Shown piece after piece: positions 36,008 through 46,849 of a stretch of 64,000 nt of DNA. The stretch spans positions 68,326,765-68,390,764 of the forward strand of contig CM060890.1 of NCBI GenBank assembly GCA_030762935.1, read 5' to 3'. The notes under the pieces were generated by a model, which ran no database searches, was not told the origin of the DNA, and saw only the letters and a list, made by a program, of their open reading frames with translations. The DNA comes from Hymenopus coronatus (lineage: Eukaryota; Arthropoda; Insecta; Mantodea; Hymenopodidae). A program made the translations under genes and the position numbers. Position 1 is the first letter of the stretch, and each line of letters starts with the position of its first letter.

Positions 36008-37010
36008 CGTAGCTGTTCACATTTTGTAAACAGCACAGCACATGCATTTTTTTGTTTATTGTTCTTTATTTCAGTGATTTAATCGTAGAGTAATAGTTTC
36101 TGCTGTACTGTGTATATTTTAAAAGTTTTATATATTATTGTTTCACTGAAATAAAATATAGTTTTTATTGCTGAGCCTCCTCAGTTTTAGTTTGCTTTTT
36201 GGTAGGCGGTTATCCTGCTTTTACTATTCGCCGTTCCGTTGCCTTCCATATTCCGTGAATAATCGGGGCGTTACTGTATACAAAAATACAGTGTCCTTTA
36301 TTCAGTTCTGTTAGCAAAATCAGATTTTGCTAATTTGACTATGCGTATTATTGGGCAATCGTTGTGTCAGCAGCCTAGGGAATGTGAGGGACACTTAAAA
36401 ATAAAAAAGTAAAAAACACAGCAGAGAAAGCATTATACCAGTGGCAGGAAACTCTTCTCAAAGTGAATGCTAGCTCGGACAGAACTGTAGGTTGGTGTCC
36501 ATTTGAGCAAAAGTTTTTTTCCTCCGAAGAGGCTGTTATTACTGCACACCAGCAATACGAGAATTCTTAGTGAAACGTTCTATTTTGGTAACTAAGCGGT
36601 TTCCGTTATCAAAGGCACGATATGGAAACAAAAAATTCACTAATACGAGCATGTTGTTTGTGTTTCGAGATTGTAAATGCTCGTAAATAATTAATGGGTT
36701 TAAAAATGTATTCACTCTCTGTGTTCTTCCAACAAAAAGTGTTTTTCAACAGAAGCCATTTAAAACATTTAAATTAAAATCTAAATTCAATTGCAGACAG
36801 AAAATGATTACTTATCATTTTCAAATAAAGATTTTAGTTAATGCTTAGCATTTTTTTGTGAAATTAATATATGAGCATAATGCATGAGAGAGAAACTCTG
36901 GTAGTTGTAAATGGCTTGGGAGCACTTAGTCTCTGTTATGACTCTCTCATACAGGCACTTATCTCTGATTGGTGATCTCATTAAGTTGTTTCTTATTCCT
37001 ATATCTGCTT
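36008..37010. other. AT-rich stretch, nothing recognised
   Basis: About 1 kb without reading frames of note. No element could be identified, although the end runs into the tandem array. Confidence 0.45.
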
Positions 37011-37440
37011 AAAATCGACTAGGGTTTAGGAAGCATTCTCTATTAGTTTCTCTCTCCACTTTTGGCGCTTTATACAAACCCTAAAATGGCGAGATTGGTG
37101 TTCTGCGTGTAATACATATAATGTCCATTTCAATTCGGCTAGGAAGTAGGAAACCCTCTTCATGGATTTCTCTGTAAATTACTGGCAGTTGGTAGAAATG
37201 TAAAATTGCGAGGTTGGTGTTCTCCGAATTCTAAATGTAAGCTGTATTTCAATTCGACTAGGATCTAGGAAACCTTCCTCATGTATTTCTCTGTGCAAAA
37301 TTGGCGGTTAGTACAAACTCTAAAATTGTGAGATGTATGTTCTGTGAATTCTACATATAATATCTTCAATTCAACTAGGATCTAGATAGCCTTCCTCATG
37401 TTTTCTCTATCCCTATTAGCGACTGGTACAAACTCTAAAA
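37011..37440. repeat. Tandem array, about 119-bp unit, 3.5 copies
   Basis: The anchor CGACTAGG(G/A)T(T/C)TAGGAA recurs at 37016, 37136, 37255 and 37372, giving periods of 120, 119 and 117. Each unit also carries TTTCTCT followed by a GGCG/GGCAG block, and ACAAACTCTAAAAT-type blocks ending GTTCTGNGNATTCTA. Units differ by scattered substitutions, so the array is not very recent. It abuts R1k copy L with no gap. Confidence 0.85.
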
Positions 37441-38272
37441 ATTTGATGTGTTTCATTCACATGACTTTCTCTACATATCTTAAAAAAATTATTGTTAAGA
37501 AGCTTATTCTTCTATTTACTTCATGCTAATAAAGAAAAACATTAGCAGAAATGTTCTTATTACTTGCTTTCTTGTAATCAGAAGGGAATAAGGGAATACG
37601 CTAGTCTAAACTGACAGTCAAATGTTTTATAATATGATTGTTATGGGATTGAAATAAGTTTCTTTGCGTGGCCAGGAGTTGATAAGTTGCCATATGAGAA
37701 AAGTTTAAGTATTTTAAAACTGAAATCAATAACAAGGAATATCTCGAAAAGAACCTCCTCCACGAATCGTGCGTTTTATCGTAATCCACGTTCTTTGTGT
37801 AGTAAGTCTTTGTCTATCTCTTATGGTTTACCAGTTATGCAAAATCCGATAAATATCATCCAGAATAAATGGGTCTTTAGAGGCTATTCCCATAAAATTC
37901 AAGATACACATTATATTTGGCATGTAAATATTTTAAATGTAAGAGATTTTGATCAAATTTCGTTAGAGCCATTTTTAGAAAATCTGAAAATCTTCGTGTT
38001 GCATCTTTGGAAGATACCAAAGTTAAAATACCAATTTTGGTGCTTAAAGGTCTTTTTATTATTGAGCTATGCTGTTCAGACACACACGCACACGCACACG
38101 CAACACACGCACCCACACACACACGGACCTTTATTCTAACAATTATTTTTTGGAGTCAGGGGGACCAAAAAAAAATGTATTTCTGGTGAATCTCGGTTTC
38201 GAATTTTCGGGTGCATTACAATACCTTCTCTATACACTATGTACATTTTACGTGTAGAGAAATTAAAAAATG
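37441..38272 (+). repeat. R1k repeat, copy L
   Basis: Forward, well-kept copy from TTGATGTGTTTCATTCACATG to CGTGTAGAGAAATTAAAAAATG. It contains a 150-residue open frame (37687-38139), the longest in any copy, sharing stretches such as GLPVMQN and KIQDTHY with shorter frames in copies K and N. The Thr-His repeat at its end is translated CA microsatellite. Other copies have stops in this frame, so I do not call it a gene. Confidence 0.85.
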
Positions 38273-39207
38273 CGAAATTGAATTGCGAGTTGGTCACTTA
38301 CAAGAAGCGATAAAGATCTAGCTCAAAATAGTACTCAAACAAGATGAAGCAAGTAAGCCATTTCAGTATTGTACTAAAAGCAAAGAAAATGGTATCTTTT
38401 TTTTTATTATAATTACCGTATCGAATTCCGCTCTTGCCTGCTTTATGATCTTCGGTTTCCAAATTATTATCATGACGACAATTATTCTTTAACCTCAAAG
38501 TACCAACAGTTAAGAAGCACTGGACATAAATTTTATAACTTTTATAGTTTTAAAACAATTTATTTAAAATTGGCACACTTTATAGTAGGAACGAAAGCAA
38601 TTACTGTACAATAGATCAACGCTGAAGCTTAAATATTTCCTCGTAAAATAAAAAAAATATATTTGTAATTTTCAAACAAATTCGAATTGTGTAATATTGT
38701 CTTCCACATTTACGTATTTCAAGGGATCATGACTGAGAAATTTTGTTTTCTTTAGTATAATGAAAATAAATGTAGAGATTTGATAAGTTGATTCTATTAG
38801 TTGCAAATAAATATTTTTTTATTAAGTTGCTTTTAAAATGTCCCTTGTCTTTTCGCTTAAACTTGTTTTTATGAAGTAATAAAGCAATTATAAAAACCCA
38901 TGTTTTATCTTTAGATAGAATATATAGTTAGATAGAAAGTTTGTAGCAGCCAGAGCAAAACTGAAATGTAAGAATTAATTTTATGTGAAAATAATGTACA
39001 ATTGTGAAGAAAAAAAAAACATACACAAACATGGGCGAAATAAATTAAAAGACAATTCAATTTAAATGTCAGATTGTAAAAAACTGTTGGTCAAAATAAT
39101 TCATAAGTATCTATACCATATTTGTATGATGTAATTTAAAGCATTGAAAAGTTTGTCAATTACACCTAAAATATCAGTCTGGCAGTCTCTTTAACTATCA
39201 CTCATGG
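38273..39207. other. AT-rich stretch, nothing recognised
   Basis: Very AT-rich, no frames of interest and no element blocks. Confidence 0.45.

Positions 39208-39260
<53 letters not shown>
39208..39260. repeat. (TTA)n microsatellite
   Basis: About 17 TTA units directly before a SINE family E copy, probably its A/T-rich simple tail in reverse orientation. Confidence 0.9.
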
Positions 39261-39496
39261 TTGTTTAACGTTCTTTAACATGGTTGGTCATATCGGACGA
39301 TGAATGAAATTGGCGAAATGATGCTCTAATGATCTCGGGGTCCATGGAACTTAGTTACTCGGCATTCGGCTTTTCAGGATAAGGAAAAAAAAAACAAAAA
39401 AGCCTAATCCGGGTAACTCACCCTAAGTGAGATTCGATGTCACGCCCTGTTGAATATGAAGCAGACACGCTACCACTACATTACCTAGGTGGGCAT
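39261..39496 (-). mobile_element. SINE-like family E, copy 2
   Basis: On the minus strand it starts GCCCACCTAGGTAATGTAG, with TGGTAGCGTGTC giving an A-box-like stretch and a GACATCGAATCTC stretch where a B-box is expected. The body includes CCGGATTAGGC and CCGAATGCCGAG, and it ends in the (TTA)n tract. It is the less interrupted of the two clear copies. Confidence 0.6.
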
Positions 39497-40288
39497 TGTT
39501 GTTGTTATTATTATTATTATTATTAATAGTAGTAGTAATGAAGATAACGATATTTATAGTGCTTTCCCCATCCCCGGATATCGCGGTGAAAGATAGGCTT
39601 GGAGAAGTAGAGTGGAGAAGTAAAACTCTTCCGTGCCATACGGGTTCTCGAGGAGAAGTACGGTTATTTGCCTTCGAGATAGCAATAAAAATTTTGATTC
39701 CAGATTTATATAACTTGCGTTGACTGAATTACACAAGTTTCTTTAAAAGTCATTCGAGAATTATCTTATATACTTCCTCCTCAAAGGCACCTGCGGCTGG
39801 TGTCGCGGATGCATCAAAATTCCTCTGTTAGGTTTTTTAATGCCACATGATGGCGTTTAGCAACTTTGTGTTGCCTTTCCATGCCTCATGTAAGTTTAAG
39901 CTGCGCTTTGATTCATGGCGTGACGTTCATATGCCATGCACTTCTAAAAAAACACCAGGTGGCAGTACTTGCATTTTTGTGCAGCTGCACAAAACCAAGC
40001 AGTGTAATGTTTAATATGCACATGGCGATATAAACGCGCCCTTTGAAGTTCTGCTTGTGAAAAAATTGCCTTCTCATTAAATGAGGAATTTGAAGCCTTC
40101 TTTTGTAAAAGAGTCCAGGTTTTTCTAGCTAACAACTCACGCAGGGGTATACATGAGATGGCGCTCCGATGCAATTTGAGTCCCATTACTCTTTATCAGG
40201 TTCTATTTCAAGACCGATATGTTTCATATTTCATTATACTTGTTATAAATTGTTGTAAACTAAGTATAACAGCTTTTACTATGCAACC

Positions 40289-40335
<47 letters not shown>

Positions 40336-40794
40336 AAAATTAGGGTATAACTGGAGATACATACTAAGCACACGATATACCTGTATTATAAATACAAAAT
40401 CTTCGTTTGGATGCGTGGCCGTATTGCAATGAACTACTTGCCCTAGACTGAGCTGTTTCTAAACGATTCTGCTCATTCATTACATTACCTCCATTTATAG
40501 TGCTGGTTAATCAACGGATGTGAGGTTGATGCGTATTTAGACCATAACATTACTGTTATTATAATGCTAAAACTCCTACACAACATTCATGAAAATTTCT
40601 TTGTGACAACAAACTATTGTACAGAGTTGATGTGACTATTCATAAACCATCACATCTTATGTCGCAGTTTTTACTTGCTCTACATATATTATATATATCC
40701 GTGGACACAAAAAATATCTTTTAAAACTAAAACATAGTATCGGATGTATGAACACTCAGCCCGTATGACTGCACTTAATGTTCGGGGACAAGAA
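39497..40794. other. Intergenic stretch with simple repeats; no gene supported
   Basis: Contains (TTA)n/(GTT)n near 39497-39528 and (AAT)n at 40288-40333. The block 39950-40160 is moderately GC-richer with an 80-residue minus-strand frame that I cannot assign. Confidence 0.4.
40288..40333. repeat. (AAT)n microsatellite
   Basis: About 15 AAT/ATA units. The poly-Ile frame across it is an artefact. Confidence 0.9.
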
Positions 40795-41330
40795 TTTACA
40801 AGAGCCTAGGCTTCATGAATTTTTGTCCAAAGCCATTTCTTGTCCTTGCTCATTTATAGGTAAATTAGAACGCAGCTCCCTTTTTATCTCAGCCCACTCT
40901 TTCTTGATAGGGTTCAAATCTGGTGAACAGGGTGGCCAATCTACCACTCTGATACCCTGCTTATCTGAAAATCAATTTGAAACCTTTCGAGATGTGTGGA
41001 TAAGATGCCTATCCTGTACAAATTCGACAATTCCAACAGGATATCTCATACTCACGGAGGGAATCAAAATATTATCGAGTATTACTGTACACTGAACACC
41101 ACTCAGTGTATCGTCAAGCTGCCACAGCATATCTAGACCGCCCCTTTGATATCCAACCCCAACAAGATATAGATCCACGACTCTAATGAAATTGTGAAAC
41201 CATGTATTTTGCATTATATCGGGACCCCTTTGGAATGATAGGCAATCACCTTTTCCTTACGTGTGGAAGAAAACGTCACCTCGTCTGAGAACGTGGACAT
41301 TTTCTGTTGGAATGTATAAAATATGTTTTC
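40795..41330 (-). pseudogene. Tc1-type transposase relic with altered catalytic residue
   Basis: Minus-strand translation gives, in order: FSDEVTFS (near 41275-41250, first acidic Asp), WFHNF..., VGVGYQRGGLDMLWQLDDTL (near 41165-41105), ILIPSVSMRYPVGIVEFVQDRHLIHTSR (near 41070-40995, second Asp in QD; located not quoted in full elsewhere), then RVVDWPPCSPDLNPIKKEWAEIKREL (near 40955-40880). In Tc1-type DD34E enzymes the NPIE glutamate is the third catalytic residue; here it is Lys (NPIKKEW). There are frameshifts between blocks, and the DNA-binding N-terminus is missing. No terminal repeats found. Confidence 0.7.
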
Positions 41331-41944
41331 ATACTGTACAGATTCCTTTGTTTTACATTGAGAGAGAACTGTTCCTGTCTGATGCGTTTGCGCAACATTC
41401 TGCGCACCTCATGCTTTGTGTGCAACATTTTGGTGTTCGGTAGAATAAACCCTTAAAGAAGCATCATAATAACTATCATATTATGAGCTGTACCGAATGT
41501 CGTGCATGAAATAAGTATGCATAATAAATAGCCGCTATCTGTTGATTCATTAACATTAAGACAAGGAAGAAAAAACTGGTTGTTCAATGAGAGAAGCAAA
41601 CTTGCGACCCTTATCAGAGGTGTAACCTATGTTTTGCTTCTGCGCTTCATGAATGCACAGTGAAGGTTGCAGGTTTAGTAACGCCGTACAAATGCAAACT
41701 GTATCGCGTTTTGTGTCATTAATATTTTAGTTAATATTGACAGTCGGTTGCTCAAGAATCTTAAGTTATGTATTTGACTATAGTTATTGATCATATGGGA
41801 TATTAATCTTGAGATTTAGAGTTTGTGACAACTTGTTGCCGCTACACAACTGCCTCTCTGATGGTATATACAAGCCTCTGTGCCCTGTAGGGCTTAGACG
41901 AATTTGGCAATCCAGACATTATTCATTTTTTTGCCCACAGATAT
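41331..41944. other. Intergenic stretch, nothing recognised
   Basis: May include the flank of the Tc1-type relic. No inverted repeat or other element identified. Confidence 0.4.
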
Positions 41945-42420
41945 ACAGAGAGTATAGAGCAGGTATTGCATTCCATCCAAAAATTTGATGTCGAGGTATT
42001 ACGATATATCTTTGAGGTCCACGGGATCAAAAATAAAAAAAAGGCATTTTTATAGCTCAAAAACGAAAAGTCGGTTAAATATCAAATCTGGTGATTAACA
42101 ATAGTATATTCCAAGGATGCGAAACTTAAGATTTTGTGAAAAATTCCCCACCCCAAACTACCACTTACTGGGAAAAATATCCTTAAATTTTACTTTTCCC
42201 GAAAATGGCTCTAATAATTTTCATTAACATACCATATTTTAAAGATATTAAATGATAATTTACCTCACCATTTTGAATTTGATGGGAAAAGTCTCTGAAG
42301 AGCACTTGATTCTAGATGAATTTTATTGGATTTTGCAAAACAGTAAACCACAAGACAGACATTTTTTGTGAAGTATTTGTCTATCTCGTTAAAACACACA
42401 ATTTATGTCGTATCCAATTT
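41945..42420 (-). repeat. R1k repeat, copy M (short form)
   Basis: Reverse copy: AGGTATTGCATTCCATCCAA near 41961, CCCACCCCAAACTACC near 42147, TCTCTGAAGAGCACTTGAT near 42292. It stops after AATTTATGTCGTATCCAATTT and passes straight into the palindromic start of copy N. Confidence 0.8.
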
Positions 42421-43224
42421 TACTTTCACTACACATTATATGAACATAATAAAGAAGATACTGTATTACAGCCAAAAATTCGATACCGAGATTTCACCGG
42501 ATATACGTGTTTTGAGACCCTCTGAATAAAAAAAGTATATTTAGAAAAATGTCTGTGTTTGTGTGTGTGCGCGCGTGCCCGTGAGGTGTTAAATACCAAA
42601 CTGGGTATTTTCCAAGGATGGGACACGAAGATTTCCAAGAAAATCTCCCCATCCGAAACTACCTTTTACATGGAACATTTTCGAAAAATTTGATTTTCTC
42701 AAAAATGGTTCTAACGATTTTGATTAAAATACCTTATAGTTAGGATATTTTTACGCCAAACGAAATGTATATCTTGAATTTTTTGGGAATAGTCTCTGAA
42801 GACCTCTTCATTCTGGATGGCCTTTGCATAACTGCCAAACCGTAAGAGATACACAAATACACAGTATACAAAAATATTAAATCTCATTAAGCACACAGTT
42901 TATGCTATATACATTTTTAGTAGAGTTAACCGTTTTCGAGATATTTTGGATTATTAGTTACAATAATTTAATACAATCTTTTCTCAAACGGCTTCAGCCA
43001 CCTTTCTTCTCGTTTCTCGTTTGTTTACTCCTGACAAGTAAATAGATTCAACTGTATCACATAGCGACGGACTGTATATTTTCTCATTTCCCTTCTATTT
43101 ACAAGGAATCTAGCAATAAGACAAATTCTGCTTATGTTTATCTTGATTAGCATGATGTAGATAATAGATTAATGTTTTGAATAAAAGGTGTGCTTGCCGA
43201 TTAGCTAGAGGACATCATTTGAAT
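42421..43224 (-). repeat. R1k repeat, copy N
   Basis: Reverse copy starting TACTTTCACTACAC, with TTACAGCCAAAAATTCGATA near 42465, GGATGGGACACGAAGATTT near 42615, AATAGTCTCTGAAGACCTC near 42789, TGACAAGTAAATAG near 43032 and GATTAGCATGATGTAG near 43144. It shares the frame with KIQDIHFVW on the minus strand, but other copies are not open. Confidence 0.8.
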
Positions 43225-43485
43225 TTAGCAAATTAGTCATTTTTTCCTTCTACTTACAACGGATCAAGTAATAAGGAAAATTTCTGCTATTATTTATCTC
43301 AATTAGCATGGTATAGATAGAATAAGCTTTTTAACAATAATGTGCTACAAAGATGTAGAGAAGGTCTTGTGAATGTAACAAATCTGATCTTTTTCGGAAT
43401 TTGATAGAAGAAGAATCTTTCGTAAGAAATTTGTTTGTAGAACAGTTAGAGATAGCCATGTGAGTGCAACACATCAGATTATTCT
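43225..43485 (-). repeat. R1k fragments O and P (two start-end pieces in tandem)
   Basis: Piece O holds TTTCCTTCTACTTACAACGG, CAATTAGCATGGTATAG and the end TAGAGAAGGTCTTGTGAATG (to about 43395). Piece P repeats only the last ~90 bp, ending TAGAGATAGCCATGTGAGTG. Together with M and N this is a cluster of four tandem partial units. Confidence 0.7.
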
Positions 43486-43489
43486 TCAT

Positions 43490-43775
43490 ATACCAAGTGG
43501 CCAAACTGTCCCGTAATTGACAGAGCTCAACGGGGATATTACAAGTCAAAACCGGCTAGTGGAGAACTAGCAAGAAATATCTTCGTTTTATCCCTCTCTT
43601 TGAGGGCGATCCGCCTCACCGTCTCCACTATAAGCAAGAGTGATAACACGCCAGCACCCCAGTTACCGGTTTTAATTTGAAATAACCCCGATGAGTTCTG
43701 CAACTGTTTCAACATATGAAGAAATATTTGCATACGCCGAATATGGGGCATTTGGGGCATCTTGTCAAGTAGAAA
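43490..43775. mobile_element. Palindromic MITE-like element, copy 2
   Basis: Inner arms GAGCTCAACGGGGATATTAC near 43523 and the complement of CCCCGATGAGTTCTGCAAC near 43686. The right end (ATATTTGCATACGCCGAATATGGGGC; located near 43724) matches the right end of 6080-6360. The internal CCGCCTCACCGTCTCC block also parallels CAGCCTCTCCGC of copy 1. The 84-residue minus frame is element sequence. Confidence 0.65.
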
Positions 43776-43875
43776 CCTGAAGATAAACACCAACAGCAGC
43801 GTTAATATATCCAGATTTATTTAAAAGAGGTTGACATGAGACCTGAATGGTATACTATATAACATTTTCAATTTT

Positions 43876-44110
43876 TTATGTCGCCCTCCGTGGTGTAATG
43901 ATTACACCAAATACCCAAAGTCGCGGGATGAATTTTTTCGAGCGTAAAAAATCCTTAGCTTGGCTTCCTTCGGAAGGGAAGTACAGCTGTTGGTCCCGTG
44001 TCGTAGATTTACGGACGTAAAAGAACCTCAAGCCTGATAAAAGGGGCGTCTGAGAAAAATTAAGCGGTATTTCACTCTCAATATAGAATGGGACGCTGAA
44101 AACCGCATTA
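43876..44110 (+). mobile_element. SINE family C, copy 1
   Basis: Starts CGCCCTCCGTGGTGTAATG (tRNA-like A-box region; the B-box part seems deleted). Body blocks AAAAATCCTTAGCTTGGCTTC, GTGTCGTAGATTTACGG and ATATAGAATGGGACGCTG are shared in order with 46560-46785 and 63175-63400. The 135-residue minus-strand frame here is SINE translation. Confidence 0.75.
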
Positions 44111-44671
44111 GGTAAAGAGCGTCCATTAATAACACGCCATTTCCAATTCACTATTTTCTTGTGCAATAAAAAATAAACGCAGCGAGTTGCTACATATCTA
44201 AGCTGATATTTGATATTCAGGCTTTCTTTGAGAATTTTAGACCAAAACGTGTTGTCTAATTTTAAATAGATTAGAGACAGCATGGCTTTGCAAACTTAAA
44301 CCAAATTCAACAACACTTAACAATGTAATCCAACTAAAAGAAAAATTTAATTTCAACCGTCATATTGATATTTAAGCACTGTATCATTGTTGTATTATGT
44401 TAACTCTAAGCCTTACGCTATGTTAAAGAAATATATGGATATTTTGGTAGAAATTCTGTAAACGTAGAACAAAATGATTAAATCAGTTTTGTTATTGTGG
44501 TCAGGATTCTTTGTTTAAACCTTATAATAAAGGGTGCAGACGTGTGAAACAGATGTTCACTTATTTAAGCGAATGTTGCTATTGTTAAAATAAAGTTGAT
44601 TATTTTATAGTACATTTCAGTAATTCCATTTGTTAAACACAAAAAATATATAACACGTGGAACACAGAAAA
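44111..44671. other. AT-rich spacer, nothing recognised
   Basis: Roughly 560 bp without recognisable features. Confidence 0.45.
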
Positions 44672-45373
44672 ATCTGACGTGTTCCATTCACATGTCTTTC
44701 TCTAGCCTTTGCACAAAATATATGTTCTTACAATAGATTATTCTTTTATCTGTCATGATAACATTAGCAGAATTATCTTATTGTTTGCTTCGTTATAAGT
44801 AGAGGAGAAATAAGGGATTGCACAGGGCTAAAGCAATAGTCCAGTATTTTAAAAGCTGTCCCTATTTGTGACAATTTAAATTCGGTTCTCTTTGCTTGCT
44901 AGCAAAGGTTTCCCGTTTGAAAAAAGTTTAAGTAACTTAAAACTGAAACCAATAACTCGGATATCTCCGAAACGGTTAACTCCTCAAACATTTATATAGT
45001 ATAAATTGTGTTTTTAACGAGATATAATTTTTTTGTGTAGTAAGTTTTTGTGTATCACTTATAGTTTACCAGTTAATACAAAATTATGCTGAAATCACCC
45101 AGAAAGAAGAGGTCTTCAGAGGGTATTGCCAGAAAATTCAAGATACCATTACATTTTGTTTGGCATAAAGTATCTTAAACATGCGGCATTTTAAATAAAG
45201 TCGTTATAGCCATGTTTGAGAAAATAAAAATTTTCGAAGAATATTCCATGTAAATAGTAGTCAAGGCTGGGGCGATATTATTGAACTTTTTCGGGTCTCA
45301 TGTTTGGAAGATAATAAATATCAAGTTTGGTGTCTAAATATCAAGTTTCCTTTTCGAACTATGCTGCCCGGAG

Positions 45374-45407
<34 letters not shown>

Positions 45408-45532
45408 ATGCACATGGACATGTTTCCAAACAATGCATTATTTGAATTCAGGGGGCCTAAAACATGTATTTACGGTAAAATCACAGTATCGAATTTTTGG
45501 GCGTAGTAAGAGCTATGCTGCCCGGAGACACA

Positions 45533-45574
<42 letters not shown>

Positions 45575-45680
45575 CACATGGACATGTTTCCAAACAATGC
45601 ATTATTTGAATTCAGGGGGCCTAAAACATGTATTTACGGTAAAATCACAGTATCGAATTTTTGGGCGTAGTAAGAGCTAT
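44672..45680 (+). repeat. R1k repeat, copy Q, with duplicated 3' section
   Basis: Forward copy from CTGACGTGTTCCATTCACATG. The section from the CA tract to GGGCGTAGTAAGAGCTATGC is present twice (45358-45510 and 45514-45675), so the palindromic terminus is replaced by a repeat of its own 3' part. Confidence 0.8.
45358..45675 (+). repeat. Recent tandem duplication, unit about 155-160 bp
   Basis: Two units, each CTATGCTGCCCGGAGACAC + (CA)n + CATGCACATGGACATG... to GGGCGTAGTAAGAGCTATG. The ~110 bp after the CA tract looks identical in both units by eye. Only the CA tract length differs (shorter in unit 1). A third partial CTATGCT follows at about 45677. Confidence 0.9.
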
Positions 45681-45734
45681 GCTCAAAAGTTCTGAACACA
45701 GACGCGGTGTTATATGTTTCGTTTTCTCTCGTAA

Positions 45735-46075
45735 ACGACTTGCCCTCCCCATATTTGTAGGACTGACACCCCCCTAGGACATATAAGCCAGTGCCTAGGG
45801 GTCAGATACCTGTTGGGGAGTCTATGGTACGATATCACAGAATGGAGAACCAGAGTGGTCGGACCAGGCGTGAGCCTGAGAAAGAGGTTGATATGAAATG
45901 TAATGATGAATAAATTGGCGGGATGAGTGATGGGGGAAACCGGAGTATCCGGAGGAAACCCGCCCAGACGCCGCTTTGTCCACCACAAATCCCACATGTG
46001 GGTGCTCGGGATCGAACCCGATCCGCCTAGATGAGAGCGGTGGTGTACTATTGGGAATACGTTGCCATGGGTTTT
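45735..46075 (-). mobile_element. SINE family A, longest copy
   Basis: Minus-strand element with a head containing a B-box-like CGGGTTCGATCCCGAG (near 46000-46022), then GTGGACAAAGCGGCG, GGTTTCCTCCGGATACTCC and GGTTTCCCCCATCAC, and a distal 3' part with CCCTAGGCACTGG. Blocks of the distal part are shared with 56880-57180. The 122-residue frame is SINE translation. Confidence 0.8.
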
Positions 46076-46559
46076 CAACTACTTAGAAAGAAGGAGCAAA
46101 TATAACGTTATGTTATTCTTTATGCATCCAATGAATTGAATTATTTAATTCTAGTAAGGAGTTTATTAGTTACTAATACATTTAATACATTATAATTGAT
46201 CCAACATTAATTTCTTCATAATTTGAACACGTCATATTTTCTCTACTTCTGACTACACAGACTACTTGATCAACATCTACCATTTCAGCTTTACTTCCAT
46301 ATAAAATAGCTCTATTATCAGCAAAGGGATACATATTAGGGCATACATCCTTAATTACAAAAGGTAAATAGCACATATAAATACATACATAGTAGTAATA
46401 GTATTTATGGTATCGCCTAAGTGGAGTAAACATATCAGTACGATATTTCCATCAATTTCTAGTTCGTGAGTTCGCCACTATACGTCATGGTGGAGAGGGA
46501 TCAGCTCGTCGCCCACAGATGGCACTGTATAACGAAATCACGACCTGCGGACTCGAAAT
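46076..46559. other. AT-rich spacer, nothing recognised
   Basis: About 480 bp with an 83-residue minus-strand frame (46182-46433) of no recognisable family. Confidence 0.4.
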
Positions 46560-46785
46560 TGTGTAAAAGTTTGCTCAGGAACCTTCTTATTTCAAGGCAT
46601 GGAGCTCTTTTCGTGCACATAAGCATTACATGGGACCACCGGCTTTGGTTCCCTTCCGAAAGAAGCCATGCTAAGCATTTTTGCGTCCGAAAAAATCCAT
46701 TACCCTCCGCCAGATTTGAACCTGTAATCTTGAGTTTGAGGCTAGCGTGGTCACCACAGCACCACGAAGGGCTACAGGTAACGTA
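46560..46785 (-). mobile_element. SINE family C, copy 2 (best head)
   Basis: On the minus strand: CCTTCGTGGTGCTGTGGTGA head, B-box-like CAGGTTCAAATCTGG near 46720, then GGATTTTTTCGGACGCAAAA, GCATGGCTTCTTTCGGAAGG and GGTGGTCCCATGTAATGC in the family order. The two 103-116-residue frames on opposite strands here are element translation. Confidence 0.75.
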
Positions 46786-46849
46786 CATATTTGGTCGTAA
46801 AGTCACCAGCAAGTAATGTAGCTGTTAAATCAGTTGATTACCTAATACG

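Noticed and set aside
43876..44283. 135-residue minus-strand frame
   Set aside because: It covers SINE family C sequence that is also present at 46.6 and 63.2 kb.
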